A stretch of DNA of 64,000 nt, from the NCBI RefSeq assembly GCF_030209175.1, contig NZ_JARVSM010000001.1:2542001-2606000 (forward strand), written 5' to 3'. Of the stretch, positions 8,079 to 18,277 are shown piece by piece. The translations under genes and the position numbers were made by a program. This stretch comes from Pseudomonas sp. efr-133-TYG-5 (GTDB taxonomy: Bacteria; Pseudomonadota; Gammaproteobacteria; Pseudomonadales; Pseudomonadaceae). The notes below the pieces were generated by a model. That model was not told the origin of the DNA, ran no database searches, and worked only from the letters and a program-made list of their open reading frames with translations. Position 1 is the first letter of the stretch. Each line of letters begins with the position of its first letter.

Positions 8079-10607
8079 GTGTTGAAGAAAACCCTGTTCC
8101 AGTTGCACTGGTTTTTTGGCATCACCGCCGGCCTGGTGCTGGCCCTGATGGGCATCACCGGGGCTGCGTATTCGTTTCAGGACGAAATCCTGCGCGCGCT
8201 CAACCCGTCGGTGCTGCAGGTGGAGAAACAGGTCGCCGGCGTCCTGCCGCCCGCCGAACTGGTCGAGCGCATCGAAGCCGCGGCCGGCAAGAAAGTCTCG
8301 ATGCTCTGGGTCGAGACCGACAGTGGCAATGCCGCGCGGGTGTTCTTCACGCCGCCCAAAGGCGAGCGTCGCGGCGAAATGCGCTACTTCGATCCGTACA
8401 CCGCCGAGTTCATGGGCGATGCCACCGGCCAGGACTTCTTTGGCCTGATGCTGCAATTGCACCGTTTCCTCGCCATGGGCGACACCGGGCGCAACATCAC
8501 CGGCGCCTGCACCCTGATGCTGCTGTTCTTCTGCCTGTCCGGCCTGTACCTGCGCTGGCCGCGCCAGTGGCAGAACTGGCGCGTGTGGCTGACCCTGGAC
8601 TGGCAGAAAAAGGGCCGCAGTTTCAACTGGGACCTGCACTCGGTGGCCGGTACCTGGTGCCTGCTGGTGTACCTGCTGCTGGCGTTGACCGGGTTGTCGT
8701 GGTCCTACGAGTGGTACAACAAAGGCCTGACCCGCCTGCTCTCCGATGCGCCGCAGAACGAACGCGTGCGCGGCGGTCGCGGCCCGGCGCCGGAAGGTCC
8801 GGCACCGAGCGCCGATTACGCGGCGATGTGGAGCAGCATCTACAGCGCGGCGGGCCCGGGCCTGTCCGCCTACAACATCCGCATGCCGCCCGTGGCCGGG
8901 CAACCGGCGACGGTGTTCTACCTGCTCGACAGCTCGCCACATGATCGCGCGTTGAACCAGATTACCCTCGACCCGGCCACCGGTATCGTCAAACGGGTCG
9001 ACCGCTACGCCGACAAGAGCTTCAAGGCGCAGTTGCTGACCAGCATCTACGCGCTGCACGTCGGCAGTTATTTCGGCCTGGCCGGACGGATCATCGTCAC
9101 CGTCGCCGCGCTGTGCATGCCGCTGTTCTTCATTACCGGCTGGCTGCTGTACCTCGATCGCCGCCGCAAGAAACAGCACATCAGGAACGCCCGCCAGGGC
9201 CTCGAACAACCGGCCGGCGATGCACCGGCGTGGCTGATCGGTTTCGCCAGCCAGAGCGGTTTTGCCGAGCAACTGGCCTGGCAGACGGCCGGCCAGTTGC
9301 AGGCGGCCGGCCTGCCGGTGAAGGTGCAGCCACTGGCGAATGTCAGCGCGCAGGACCTGCGTGAATCGCACCATGCGCTGTTCGTGGTCAGCACCTTCGG
9401 CGACGGTGAAGCACCGGACAGCGCCCGTGGTTTCGAGCGCAAGGTGTTGAGCAGCGCGTCACGACTCGACAGCCTGAACTACGCGGTGCTCGGTCTTGGC
9501 GATCGGCAATACCAGCACTTCTGCGGTTTCGCCCGGCGCCTGCACCAGTGGCTCGGCGAGCACGGCGGCAAGACCCTGTTTGCCCCGGTGGAAGTCGACA
9601 GCGGCGATCCGTACGCCCTGCGTCACTGGCAGACCCAGCTCGGCCTGCTCACCGGACAGGCACCGGTCGACACGTGGGAGGCGCCGAGCTACGACAACTG
9701 GACGCTGCGGCGGCGTGAACTGATGAACCCCGACAGCAGTGGCTCGCCGGTGTACCTGCTGGGCCTGACGGCGCCGAGCACCAGCAGTTGGCTGGCCGGC
9801 GACCTGGTGGAAGTGCTGCCGCGCAACTGCGCCTGGGCCATCGAGCATTTCCTCGACGGCCTCGGCATTCGTGGCGAGACACCGGTGACGATCAACGGCC
9901 TGCAGGAACCGCTGGAAGTGGCCCTGGCCAGCCGTCAGTTGCCGGAGCATCGTGCCCACCTGGTCGGCCTGCATGCCCAGGCGCTGGTCGATGCCATGGT
10001 GCCGCTGGCGATGCGCGAATACTCGATCGCCTCGATTGCCGCCGACGGCGTGCTGGAGCTGATCGTGCGCCAGGAACTGCACAGCGACGGCAGCCTCGGC
10101 ATCGGCTCGGGCTGGCTGACCGAACACGCACCGGTGGGCGGCAGCATCAGCCTGCGCGTGCGCCGCAACAGCGGCTTCCACCTGCCCAACGCGCCGGTGC
10201 CGATGATCCTGCTGGGTAACGGCACCGGCCTGGCCGGGTTGCGCAGTCTGCTCAAGGCGCGGATTGCCGATGGCCAGCAACGGCACTGGCTGCTGTTCGG
10301 CGAACGCAACCGCGAGCACGACTTCCTCTGCCGCGCAAAGCTGGAGGAGTGGTTGATCAATGGCGATCTGGCGCGCCTGGACCTGGCGTTCTCGCGCGAT
10401 CAGGCACAGAAAATCTACGTGCAGGATCTTCTGCGCGAATCCGCCGCCGAGCTGAAGCAGTGGCTGGCGGACGGCGCGGTGATCTACATCTGTGGCAGCT
10501 TGCAAGGCATGGCGTCAGGGGTGGACCAGGTGCTCAACGACGTGCTCGGCGCAGCCGAAGTGGAACGCCTGATCGAGCAGGGCCGCTACCGTCGCGACGT
10601 TTATTGA
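8079..10607 (+). CDS. piuB: PiuB: PepSY membrane protein fused to flavodoxin/FNR-like reductase
   Basis: 842 residues from a GTG (AAGG about 9 bases upstream). N-terminal third: a PepSY-associated membrane domain with a first membrane segment at about residues 10-32, a second near 140-160, one near 185-205 and one near 335-360. Residues about 385-525 are flavodoxin-like ([26 protein letters not shown]). The C-terminal part is sulfite-reductase/P450-reductase-like with an FAD-binding REYSIAS and NADPH-binding [11 protein letters not shown]. It should pass electrons from NADPH through FMN/FAD to the membrane part and reduce ferric siderophore iron at the inner membrane. The pairing with piuA supports this; direct substrate is inferred. 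Confidence 0.88.
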   Translation: MLKKTLFQLHWFFGITAGLVLALMGITGAAYSFQDEILRALNPSVLQVEKQVAGVLPPAELVERIEAAAGKKVSMLWVETDSGNAARVFFTPPKGERRGEMRYFDPYTAEFMGDATGQDFFGLMLQLHRFLAMGDTGRNITGACTLMLLFFCLSGLYLRWPRQWQNWRVWLTLDWQKKGRSFNWDLHSVAGTWCLLVYLLLALTGLSWSYEWYNKGLTRLLSDAPQNERVRGGRGPAPEGPAPSADYAAMWSSIYSAAGPGLSAYNIRMPPVAGQPATVFYLLDSSPHDRALNQITLDPATGIVKRVDRYADKSFKAQLLTSIYALHVGSYFGLAGRIIVTVAALCMPLFFITGWLLYLDRRRKKQHIRNARQGLEQPAGDAPAWLIGFASQSGFAEQLAWQTAGQLQAAGLPVKVQPLANVSAQDLRESHHALFVVSTFGDGEAPDSARGFERKVLSSASRLDSLNYAVLGLGDRQYQHFCGFARRLHQWLGEHGGKTLFAPVEVDSGDPYALRHWQTQLGLLTGQAPVDTWEAPSYDNWTLRRRELMNPDSSGSPVYLLGLTAPSTSSWLAGDLVEVLPRNCAWAIEHFLDGLGIRGETPVTINGLQEPLEVALASRQLPEHRAHLVGLHAQALVDAMVPLAMREYSIASIAADGVLELIVRQELHSDGSLGIGSGWLTEHAPVGGSISLRVRRNSGFHLPNAPVPMILLGNGTGLAGLRSLLKARIADGQQRHWLLFGERNREHDFLCRAKLEEWLINGDLARLDLAFSRDQAQKIYVQDLLRESAAELKQWLADGAVIYICGSLQGMASGVDQVLNDVLGAAEVERLIEQGRYRRDVY

Positions 10608-10618
10608 TGACGCCAAAG

Positions 10619-10702
10619 AGCCCCTCACCCTAACCCTGCCGAAACATCGGACCGCCTAAAAGGGGGCGGTCCGACGTTTCAGATGGGCTGGGGTGAGGGG
10701 CT
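10619..10702. repeat. Nested inverted-repeat element between piuB and phoD
   Basis: Outer arms agcccctcaccc (10619-10630) and gggtgaggggct (10691-10702) enclose a second 16-bp palindrome (10641-10656 / 10665-10680, one mismatch). This cccctcaccc...gggtgagggg form is a REP-like family. It probably also terminates the two convergent genes. Confidence 0.75.
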
Positions 10703-10721
10703 GTTGGTTTTGCCGGCCTGC

Positions 10722-12263
10722 TCAGACCGGCTGCAGCTTCTGCTCGAACACCGCTACGCCATTGAGATCGCGCAACACCACACTCATCTCGCCGCTGCGC
10801 CCATCGATATTCACCTCGCCAAAGAACTGAAACCCGGCAAACGGCGAGGCGTTCTGTACCGCCGGTGCCTTCTCGAATACCACCTGCGGGCCGAAGGTCT
10901 TATCCAGTGGATTGGGGCCGAAGCTGCCGGCATTCAAAGGCCCGGCGACGAACTCCCAGAACGGCTCGAAATCCTGAAAGGCCGCGCGATCCGGGTGGTA
11001 GTGATGCGCCGCGCAGTAATGCACGTCTGCGGTGAGGAAGACGAAATTGCGCACCTGCTGCGCCCGCAGGAAACCCAGCAGCTCGGCGATTTCCACCTCG
11101 CGTCCCTGGGCCGGGCCGGGATCGCCATTGGCCACGGCCTCCCAGCGCGCGACGCCAGGACTGACCTCGCCATCCGGCACACCGAGGCCAATCGGCATGT
11201 CGGCGGCGATCACCTTCCACTGCGCCCTGGAATGCTTCAACCCACGCTTGAGCCAATCCAGTTGCTCACGCCCCAGAAACGGTTTGGCCGCGCCCAGGTT
11301 GTCGTCGTTGGCGCCGCGATAACTGCGCATGTCGAGCACGAATACATCGAGCAGCGGCCCGTAACCGAGCTTGCGATAAATCCGCCCGCCACCATCGGCG
11401 GCCTGCAGGCGCATGGGGGAATATTCCAGCCAGGCCTTGCGCGCACGCCCGACCAGGGTGTGGATATCCTTTTCCTGATAACGCTCGTCGAGCTGCTTGC
11501 CCGGCGACCAGTTGTTGACCACTTCGTGGTCGTCCCATTGCCAGATCTGCGGCACCTCGGCGTTGAAGCGGCGAATGTTTTCGTCCATCAGGTTGTAGCG
11601 ATAATTGCCACGGTAATCGTCCAGGGTCTGGGCGACCTTGCTCTTGGCTTCGCTGGTGATGTTGCGCCACACGCGGCCACCCTCGGTGGTCAGTTGCGCC
11701 GGCACCGGGCCATCGGCGTAGATGGTGTCGCCGCTGTGGATAAAGAAGTCCGGCAGGCGCAGGCGCATGGCTTCGTAGATGCGCATGCCGCCGATGTCCG
11801 GGTTGATCCCGAAACCCTGGCCGACGGTGTCGCCACTCCACACAAAACGAATGTCGCGCCGCGCCTTCGGCACGCTACGCAGGTGCCCGAGCCACGGCTC
11901 GCTGGCGACGCCGGTCTGCGCATCCTTGAAATACACGCGATAGAAAATCGCCTGATCGGCGGGCAGCCCGCGGAGTTCGACCCGGGCGGTGAAGTCGCTG
12001 CGCGCATCGGCCAGCGCCGAGGTCAGTCGACGCGGATTGCGAAACTGGCTGCGAGTGTCCCACTCGACCACCATGTGCGCGGGACGATCGCTGCGACTCC
12101 AGATCATCGCGCGATCCCCCAGCAGATCGCCGGACTGCACGCCATCGGTGAGCTGCGGACGATCCTTGACCGAGGCGATCACCGCCGGCGCCAGCCCCGG
12201 CATCAGCAGCCCGGCGCCGACCACTTGCATGACCCGGCGCCGACCGATGTTGAAATCGCTCAT
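10722..12263 (-). CDS. phoD: Alkaline phosphatase D family protein (PhoD-like), Tat-exported
   Basis: 513 residues from the ATG at 12263, chosen because GGGAGA lies just upstream and the next residues form a twin-arginine signal (GRRRVMQ, hydrophobic stretch, ending near residue 30). An N-terminal fibronectin-like PhoD_N domain (from GVQSGDL) is followed by the calcineurin-like core: FVWSGDT, FFIHSGDTIYADGP, IWQWDDHEVVNNW, FVLDMRSYRG and FLTADVHYCAAHHY. It is a periplasmic Ca/Fe-dependent phosphodiesterase/phosphomonoesterase that frees phosphate from organic esters. No Pho box was identified with confidence. Flanked by repeats on both sides. Confidence 0.92.
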   Translation of the reverse strand: MSDFNIGRRRVMQVVGAGLLMPGLAPAVIASVKDRPQLTDGVQSGDLLGDRAMIWSRSDRPAHMVVEWDTRSQFRNPRRLTSALADARSDFTARVELRGLPADQAIFYRVYFKDAQTGVASEPWLGHLRSVPKARRDIRFVWSGDTVGQGFGINPDIGGMRIYEAMRLRLPDFFIHSGDTIYADGPVPAQLTTEGGRVWRNITSEAKSKVAQTLDDYRGNYRYNLMDENIRRFNAEVPQIWQWDDHEVVNNWSPGKQLDERYQEKDIHTLVGRARKAWLEYSPMRLQAADGGGRIYRKLGYGPLLDVFVLDMRSYRGANDDNLGAAKPFLGREQLDWLKRGLKHSRAQWKVIAADMPIGLGVPDGEVSPGVARWEAVANGDPGPAQGREVEIAELLGFLRAQQVRNFVFLTADVHYCAAHHYHPDRAAFQDFEPFWEFVAGPLNAGSFGPNPLDKTFGPQVVFEKAPAVQNASPFAGFQFFGEVNIDGRSGEMSVVLRDLNGVAVFEQKLQPV

Positions 12264-12330
12264 GCTGTTCTCCCTGCAAAAAGGAAAACTTAAGCACGCG
12301 ATCATGAATCGGGGATGACAACCTATCTTC

Positions 12331-12420
12331 TGTGGCAGCGAGCTTGCTCGCGAAAGCGTCGGATCAGTCAACACAGGTGTTGAAGGTCAAAGCGCATTCG
12401 CGAGCAAGCTCGCTCCCACA
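12331..12420. repeat. REP pair (inverted, BIME-like)
   Basis: tgtggcagcgagcttgctcg at 12331-12350 and its near reverse complement at 12397-12420, separated by about 40 bp. Same family as 3894-3977. It lies upstream of phoD and downstream of fruA. Confidence 0.88.
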
Positions 12421-12433
12421 CGTTTTCGCGGTG

Positions 12434-14167
12434 TCACGCCTTCGCGGGTTCCAGCGCCAGCTCCACGGCTTCCGAACGCTTGACCAACGCATACACCAAC
12501 GCTGTCAGCAGACTGCCGGCGACGATGGCGAGCAGGTACAACAGCGCATGGTTGATCGCGTTGGGAATCGCCAGCACGAACAGGCCACCGTGCGGCGCCA
12601 TCAGCTTGCAACCGAAGTACATCGACAACGCCCCGGTCAGCGCGCCGCCGGCAATGCTCGCCGGAATCACCCGCAGCGGGTCTTTCGCGGCAAACGGAAT
12701 CGCCCCTTCGGAGATAAAGCACAGCCCCAGTACCAGCGCGGCCTTGCCGGCCTCGCGCTCGGTCTGGGCGAACTTGCGCCGGGCGATGAAGGTGGCGATC
12801 CCCAGGCCAATCGGCGGGACCATGCCGGCCGCCATGGTCGCCGCCATCGGCGCGTAGCTCTGCGACGCCAGCAGGCCGACCGAGAACGCATACGCAGCCT
12901 TGTTGATCGGCCCGCCGAGGTCGACGCACATCATGCCGCCGAGCAGCACACCGAGCAGGATCGCGTTGGTGGTGCCCATGCTGTCGAGGAACTGCGTCAG
13001 CGCCGCGAGCATGCCGGCGACCGGTTTGCCGACCACGTAGATCATCACCAGACCGGTGATCAGGCTGGCGAACAGCGGGATGATCAGGATCGGTTTCAGC
13101 GCTTCGAGGCTCTGCGGCAGGGCCACGTAGCGACTGATCAACTTGGCTGCGTAACCGGCGATGAACCCGGCGACGATCCCGCCAATGAACCCCGCACCGA
13201 GGGTGCTCGCCAGCAGGCCGCCGATCATCCCCGGCGCGAGGCCCGGACGGTCGGCGATCGAGTAGGCGATGTAACCTGCCAGCAGCGGCACCATCAGCTT
13301 GAACGCGGTTTCGCCGCCGATCTGCATCAGCGCCGCCGCCAGCGTGCCCTCCTCCTTGAACGCGGTGATGCCGAAGACGAACGACAGCGCGATCATCAGA
13401 CCGCCCGCCACCACCATCGGCAGCATGAACGACACACCGGTCAGCAGGTGTTTGTAGACCCCGGTTTTCTCTGGCTTGGCGGTTACCTTGCCGGCGCCGC
13501 CAGCGCTTTCCTGCTGGCCTTCGGCGAGGGCTTTTTGCAGCGTGGCTTCGGCGTGCTTGAGGGCGACGCCGGTGCCACAGCGATAGATTTTCTTGCCGGC
13601 GAAACGCTCGGTGGCGACTTCGATGTCCGCCGCCAGCAGCACCACGTCCGCCTCGGCAATCGCCGTCGCGCTCAACGGATTGCGCGCACCGACCGAGCCC
13701 TGGGTTTCCACCTGCAGCTCGTAGCCCAGGCGCTTGGCGGCCTGCTGCAAGGCCTCGGCAGCCATGAAGGTGTGGGCAACGCCGGTCGGGCACGCGGTGA
13801 CCGCCACCAGGCGCGGAACCTGGGCGCTGTCGACCACGGGGGCAGGTTCACTCGCGACATACACCTGCGCCTCGCTGGCACCACGGCGCAACACGTCCTC
13901 GACATCCTGCAAGGCTTGCGCCGGAGCAATCTGGAACACCCGCTTGCCGACGAAGCGGCTCATGTCCACCAACCCGGTGGTCACCAGCAACACCCACTCC
14001 GCGGCTTCGATGGTCGCGGCCGACAACTGGCGTTCCGGATGCGCGGCATCCACCACTTCGACGCTGGTGCTCCAGCCCTGCCGCTGGGCCGCGGCATCCA
14101 GCAGGCGAGCGCACAGCACACTGGTGACCATGCCGTTCGGGCAGGCCGTGACAATGGCTAACTTCAT
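12434..14167 (-). CDS. fruA: PTS fructose transporter subunit EIIB'BC
   Basis: 577 residues from the ATG at 14167; the longer open frame upstream is antisense-like sequence in fruK. Two tandem EIIB-like domains: the first with VTACPNG (C9), the second with the phosphorylated cysteine C126 in VTACPTGVAHTFMA. The EIIC membrane domain follows from about residue 235, with multiple hydrophobic segments and the MLPMVVAGGL start. It takes up fructose and phosphorylates it to fructose-1-phosphate using phosphate from FruB. Third gene of fruBKA, 11 bp after fruK. Confidence 0.94.
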   Translation of the reverse strand: MKLAIVTACPNGMVTSVLCARLLDAAAQRQGWSTSVEVVDAAHPERQLSAATIEAAEWVLLVTTGLVDMSRFVGKRVFQIAPAQALQDVEDVLRRGASEAQVYVASEPAPVVDSAQVPRLVAVTACPTGVAHTFMAAEALQQAAKRLGYELQVETQGSVGARNPLSATAIAEADVVLLAADIEVATERFAGKKIYRCGTGVALKHAEATLQKALAEGQQESAGGAGKVTAKPEKTGVYKHLLTGVSFMLPMVVAGGLMIALSFVFGITAFKEEGTLAAALMQIGGETAFKLMVPLLAGYIAYSIADRPGLAPGMIGGLLASTLGAGFIGGIVAGFIAGYAAKLISRYVALPQSLEALKPILIIPLFASLITGLVMIYVVGKPVAGMLAALTQFLDSMGTTNAILLGVLLGGMMCVDLGGPINKAAYAFSVGLLASQSYAPMAATMAAGMVPPIGLGIATFIARRKFAQTEREAGKAALVLGLCFISEGAIPFAAKDPLRVIPASIAGGALTGALSMYFGCKLMAPHGGLFVLAIPNAINHALLYLLAIVAGSLLTALVYALVKRSEAVELALEPAKA

Positions 14168-14178
14168 GACAAACCCTC

Positions 14179-15120
14179 TTATTGTTCTGTCAGGGGGCGC
14201 ACGCGCACACCCTGTTCGAGCGACGCCAGCTGCGCCGCGTCGTGAATGCCGAAACCGATCTGCGTCACCGCTTGCGCGGCAATCGCCGTGGCCGTGCGCA
14301 GGGTCTGCTCGGGCGTATCGGCGCTGAGCAAGCCGTGAAGCATGCCGGCCAGCAGCGAATCGCCAGCGCCGACCGTACTGGCGACGCTGACCTTCGGCGG
14401 CGAGGCATGCAGCGCCGAGCCGACGCTGAACCAGTTGACCCCGTCGGCGCCCTGGGAAATCACCACATGCTCGATGCCCTGCGCATGCAGCCGACTGGCA
14501 GCCTGCGCTTGAGCTGCCTGGGAAACCACCGCGCAGCCGAGCGCGTCGGCCAGCTCCTCGGTGTTCGGCTTGATCAGCCACGGGCCGGCCTGCAGCGCAG
14601 CGCGCAGCGCCTCGCCACTGGTGTCCAGTGCGACTTTCAGGCCGAGCTGGGTCAATTGCTCGAGCAACTCACGCAACCACTGCGCCGTGACGCCGCGCGG
14701 CAGGCTGCCGGCGACCACCACGGCGTCATGCCCAGGGGCGATCTGCAGCAGGCGCTCGAGCAACGCCTGCTGCGCCGCCGCCCCGACCACCGGCCCCGGG
14801 CCGTTGATGTCGGTGATACGGCCGTCATGCTCGGCGATCTTGATGTTGCTGCGGGTTTCGCCCGGTACGCGGATGAAGGCGTCGACGAAACCGCGTCGGG
14901 CAAACAGACTTTCGAACGCTTGCAGGTTGTCCGCGCCGAGAAAACCGCTGACCGTCAGTTGATGACCGAGGTCGGCCAGCACCTGCGCGACGTTCACGCC
15001 CTTGCCGGCTGCATGGGTATGCATCTCGTCGCTGCGATTGACCTGCCCGGCATCCAGACGCGGCAATTGCACCGTCAGGTCCAGCGCCGGGTTGAGGGTC
15101 AGGGTGAGAATCCTGGCCAT
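14179..15120 (-). CDS. fruK: 1-phosphofructokinase
   Basis: 313 residues, PfkB family: N-terminal LTLNPALDLTV, AGKGVNVA substrate loop and the C-terminal GAGDSLLAGM anion-hole/catalytic-Asp motif. It converts fructose-1-phosphate made by FruA to fructose-1,6-bisphosphate. Its start codon overlaps the last base of the fruB stop codon, so it is translationally coupled. Confidence 0.95.
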   Translation of the reverse strand: MARILTLTLNPALDLTVQLPRLDAGQVNRSDEMHTHAAGKGVNVAQVLADLGHQLTVSGFLGADNLQAFESLFARRGFVDAFIRVPGETRSNIKIAEHDGRITDINGPGPVVGAAAQQALLERLLQIAPGHDAVVVAGSLPRGVTAQWLRELLEQLTQLGLKVALDTSGEALRAALQAGPWLIKPNTEELADALGCAVVSQAAQAQAASRLHAQGIEHVVISQGADGVNWFSVGSALHASPPKVSVASTVGAGDSLLAGMLHGLLSADTPEQTLRTATAIAAQAVTQIGFGIHDAAQLASLEQGVRVRPLTEQ

Positions 15121-17981
15121 TACAGGGCCTCCACTAATGCGCGCACTTCATTGGCGCTGCCCACGGTGAGGGCTTGTTGAGCAAGGGTTTGCGCCTGAGT
15201 CAGGCTGAGTTCGCGGATGCGTGCCTTGACCTCGGCGATGCTGCGCCCGGACATGCTCAGCTCATCCACACCGAGACCGACCAACACCGGCACCGCCAGT
15301 GGATCGGCCGCCAGCTCGCCGCACACGCCGACCCATTTGCCATGGGCATGGGCCGCGCGCACGGTGATGTCGATCAGTTGCAGCACCGCCGGGTGCAGGC
15401 CGTCCGCCTGGGCGGACAGCGTCGGGTGACCACGGTCGATGGCCAGGGTGTACTGGGTCAGGTCGTTGGTGCCGACGCTGAAGAAGTCGACTTCCCTGGC
15501 CAGCACCGGCGCCAGCAATGCCGCGGACGGCACTTCGATCATGATCCCCAGTTGCAGGTCGGCGACCGGGATCTCCACGCGCAGACGCTCGGTCATGGCG
15601 CGGGCCTGACGCCACTCTTCGACGCTGCCGACCATCGGGAACATGATCCGCAACGGGCGGTTGTCCGCCGAGCGCAGCAAGGCGCGCAACTGCGCTTCCA
15701 TGATCTGCGGACGCTGCAGGGTCAGGCGAATGCCGCGCACGCCGAGGAACGGGTTTTCTTCCTTGGCGATCGGCCAGTACGGCAGCGGCTTGTCTCCGCC
15801 GACATCCAGCGTACGCACCACCAGCGGCCGGCCGGCCAGACCGTCGAGGACGAGGCGGTATTCCGCTTCCTGAGTCGCTTCGTCCGGCGCCTGCGGGTGA
15901 GCCATGAAAATCAGTTCGGTGCGCAACAGGCCAATGCCTTCGGCGCCCTGCTCCACTGCAGCGCTGACCCCGGCGCTTTCACCGATGTTGGCGAACACCT
16001 CGACGGCGTGACCGTCCGTGGTGTGCGCCGGTTGATGACGTTGTTCGGCGGCAGCCTTGAGACGCTGCTCGCGGCTGTCGCGTTCTTCGGCGGCGCGTTG
16101 CAGGGTCGCAGCATCAGCGTCGACGTGCAGGCGGCCGCGCTGGCCGTCGAGCAGCAACGGCGTGCCCGGTTCCAGCAGCAACACCGCAGCACCCGCCCCC
16201 ACCAGTGCCGGGATACCCAGGGCACGGGCGACAATCGCGCTGTGCGCGGTGGCGCCGCCGCGGGCGGTGAGAATCCCCGCCACCCGTACCGGATCGAGCC
16301 GCGCCACATCGGACGGGCCGACCTCATCCATCACCAGAATGTACGGTTGCTCCGGCTCACTGGCCGACTGCACGCCGCACAGTTGCGCCAGCACCCGGCG
16401 GCCGATATCACGCAGGTCGGCGGCGCGCTCGGCGAGCAAGGCGTCCTGCAACGTCTCCTGTTGTTTCGCCGCGGCTTCGATCACCGCCATCCACGCCGCT
16501 TCGGCGCTCTCGCCCTGCTTGAGGCGAGTGTCGACTTCGTCGGTGAGTTCCGGGTCGTCGAGCATTTCCTGGTGGGTGATGAAGATCTCGCGGATCGCCT
16601 TGGCCTGGCTGCGCTCGATCAGGTTCTGGATATCGCCGCGCACGTCGGCCAGCGCTTGCTTGAGGCGCTCGCGCTCGATGGCGGCGGATTCACCGCGCAA
16701 CGGGTAATCGAAATGTTGCTGAACCTGGATATGCGCCGGGCCGATGGCGATCCCCGGTGCGGCGGCAATCGCCTGCAACAGGCTGCCGGAGGCCGGGGCG
16801 ATCACGACTTCGGCGATGTCGGCGACTGCTTCGCGCGATTCGCTGACGGCGGGCAGCGGCTCGACTTCTTCGCCGAGCCCTTCCTCGATCGCGGCGAGCA
16901 ATGCCGGCAAGGCGTCGGCGGCGATGCTCGGTTCGGCAATCAGCTCCAGCACCTGGCCGCGGCGCGCGCCGAGGCTGAGCAGCTTGCTCAGGCTCTTCAC
17001 CGACACCGCACTGTCCTGGCCGTCGACAATGCGCACGCGGATTTCACCGGCAAAACTTTTCGCCAGTTGCGCAAGGATCTTCGCCGGCCGCGCGTGCAAG
17101 CCGTGGGCGTTGGCCAGGGCAATGCGCGCACTCGGCCAGTCCGCCGGCAGCTCGCCGCCCAGCACTTCGAGGACTTTGCGGCTGCTGGTGGCGCGGCCCA
17201 GTTCGTGGCCGCGACCTTCGATCAGCAGCGCGCACAAACGCTCGAGCAACGCCTGATGCGCCTCGCCGAGGCTGGCCAGGCAAAACAGACCGCTGAGCGG
17301 CTGGCCGAGGTAGCGCATCGGTTTGTCCGGGGTGACGAAAGCCAGGCCCGGGCGCTTCACCGTTTGCTCGCTGTGCAGCCACCACAGACCATCGCCGAGC
17401 GGCAGCGCTTCGACCTGCTGCAACACCCCGGCGAAACCGTTGCTCACGCAATCGGCCTGACGCAGCAGCCGTGCCCCACGCCAGACCAGTTCTTCGAAAT
17501 CGTCGGCGGAAACGCCGAGGCCGATCATCTGCGCATCCAGGGCCAGTTCCTGAGGCGCGCCCTGCAGCAGTTTCAGCAGCGCTTCGGGGGAACTGGCGCG
17601 ACGCAGGGCCTGACCGAGATCGGTCTCGCCGAGGGCGCGGGTCAGCAATTGCAACAGCCGCAGGTGTTCGTCGGATTTGGCGGCAATGCCGATCGCCAGA
17701 TAGACGATCTGGCCGTCGCCCCAATCGACGCCGTCGGGAAACTGCATCAGCCGCACGCCGGTGGCGAACACTTGGTCGCGGGTTTGCGGAGTACCGTGGG
17801 GGATGGCAATACCTTGACCGAGAAAGGTCGAGCCCTGGGCTTCCCGGGCCTGCAACCCGGCGAGATATCCGTCGGCCACCAGGCCATCGGCGACCAGGTG
17901 ATGAGCCAGCAATTGCAGGGCGGCGGGTTTATCCACAGCCGTCTGGCCCATGGATATCTGCTCAACAGTGAGCTCGAGCAT
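15120..17981 (-). CDS. fruB: Fructose PTS multiphosphoryl transfer protein (EIIA-HPr-EI fusion)
   Basis: 953 residues. The ATG at 17981 is preceded by AGGAG with good spacing; an alternative at 18002 is less well placed. Domain order: EIIA-Fru with active H62 (IPHGTP), a degenerate linker, HPr around residue 285-370 with the active His in HGLHARPA, then EI with the phosphohistidine in GGATAHSAIVAR and the C-terminal PEP-binding barrel (GIRLTLQRPQ, FSVGTNDLTQYT, CGELAADP). All phosphotransfer from PEP to FruA is therefore in one polypeptide, as in other pseudomonads where fructose is the main PTS sugar. Confidence 0.95.
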   Translation of the reverse strand: MLELTVEQISMGQTAVDKPAALQLLAHHLVADGLVADGYLAGLQAREAQGSTFLGQGIAIPHGTPQTRDQVFATGVRLMQFPDGVDWGDGQIVYLAIGIAAKSDEHLRLLQLLTRALGETDLGQALRRASSPEALLKLLQGAPQELALDAQMIGLGVSADDFEELVWRGARLLRQADCVSNGFAGVLQQVEALPLGDGLWWLHSEQTVKRPGLAFVTPDKPMRYLGQPLSGLFCLASLGEAHQALLERLCALLIEGRGHELGRATSSRKVLEVLGGELPADWPSARIALANAHGLHARPAKILAQLAKSFAGEIRVRIVDGQDSAVSVKSLSKLLSLGARRGQVLELIAEPSIAADALPALLAAIEEGLGEEVEPLPAVSESREAVADIAEVVIAPASGSLLQAIAAAPGIAIGPAHIQVQQHFDYPLRGESAAIERERLKQALADVRGDIQNLIERSQAKAIREIFITHQEMLDDPELTDEVDTRLKQGESAEAAWMAVIEAAAKQQETLQDALLAERAADLRDIGRRVLAQLCGVQSASEPEQPYILVMDEVGPSDVARLDPVRVAGILTARGGATAHSAIVARALGIPALVGAGAAVLLLEPGTPLLLDGQRGRLHVDADAATLQRAAEERDSREQRLKAAAEQRHQPAHTTDGHAVEVFANIGESAGVSAAVEQGAEGIGLLRTELIFMAHPQAPDEATQEAEYRLVLDGLAGRPLVVRTLDVGGDKPLPYWPIAKEENPFLGVRGIRLTLQRPQIMEAQLRALLRSADNRPLRIMFPMVGSVEEWRQARAMTERLRVEIPVADLQLGIMIEVPSAALLAPVLAREVDFFSVGTNDLTQYTLAIDRGHPTLSAQADGLHPAVLQLIDITVRAAHAHGKWVGVCGELAADPLAVPVLVGLGVDELSMSGRSIAEVKARIRELSLTQAQTLAQQALTVGSANEVRALVEAL

Positions 17982-18129
17982 GCGATCTCCTTTTTGGCCC
18001 ATGAAGGGGCCAGGTATTGTTTTGAATGGTTGCAGCTTAGGCGCTTGTCGGCTTCCTTTTCAGGGGCAGTTTTGGCGGTTTCACGGCAGAACCGGCAAAA
18101 AGCGTCTAAAACGTAGAAAATACGCCTGC

Positions 18130-18141
18130 TGAAACGTTTAA
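18130..18141. promoter_or_regulatory. FruR (Cra) operator between fruB and fruR
   Basis: TGAAACGTTTAA fits the Cra/FruR consensus TGAAWCGNTTMA and is nearly a perfect palindrome. It lies in the 296-bp divergent region and suits repression of fruBKA and autoregulation of fruR, relieved by fructose-1-phosphate. Confidence 0.85.
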
Positions 18142-18277
18142 TCTAGATTGTTCGGCACGTTACTCGATAATGTCCCATTCTTGAAGTGCAACGTGTCGGT
18201 TGCGTTGCGACAATGGTCGCCTGCCCGAATCGGGTAGGATTGGCGCAAATGTCAGCCGAAAAACAAGGAAACCCCGG

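Noticed and set aside
15174..18116. 980-residue ORF antisense to fruB
   Set aside because: Gln/Arg/His-rich mirror with no motifs; fruB domains are complete on the other strand.
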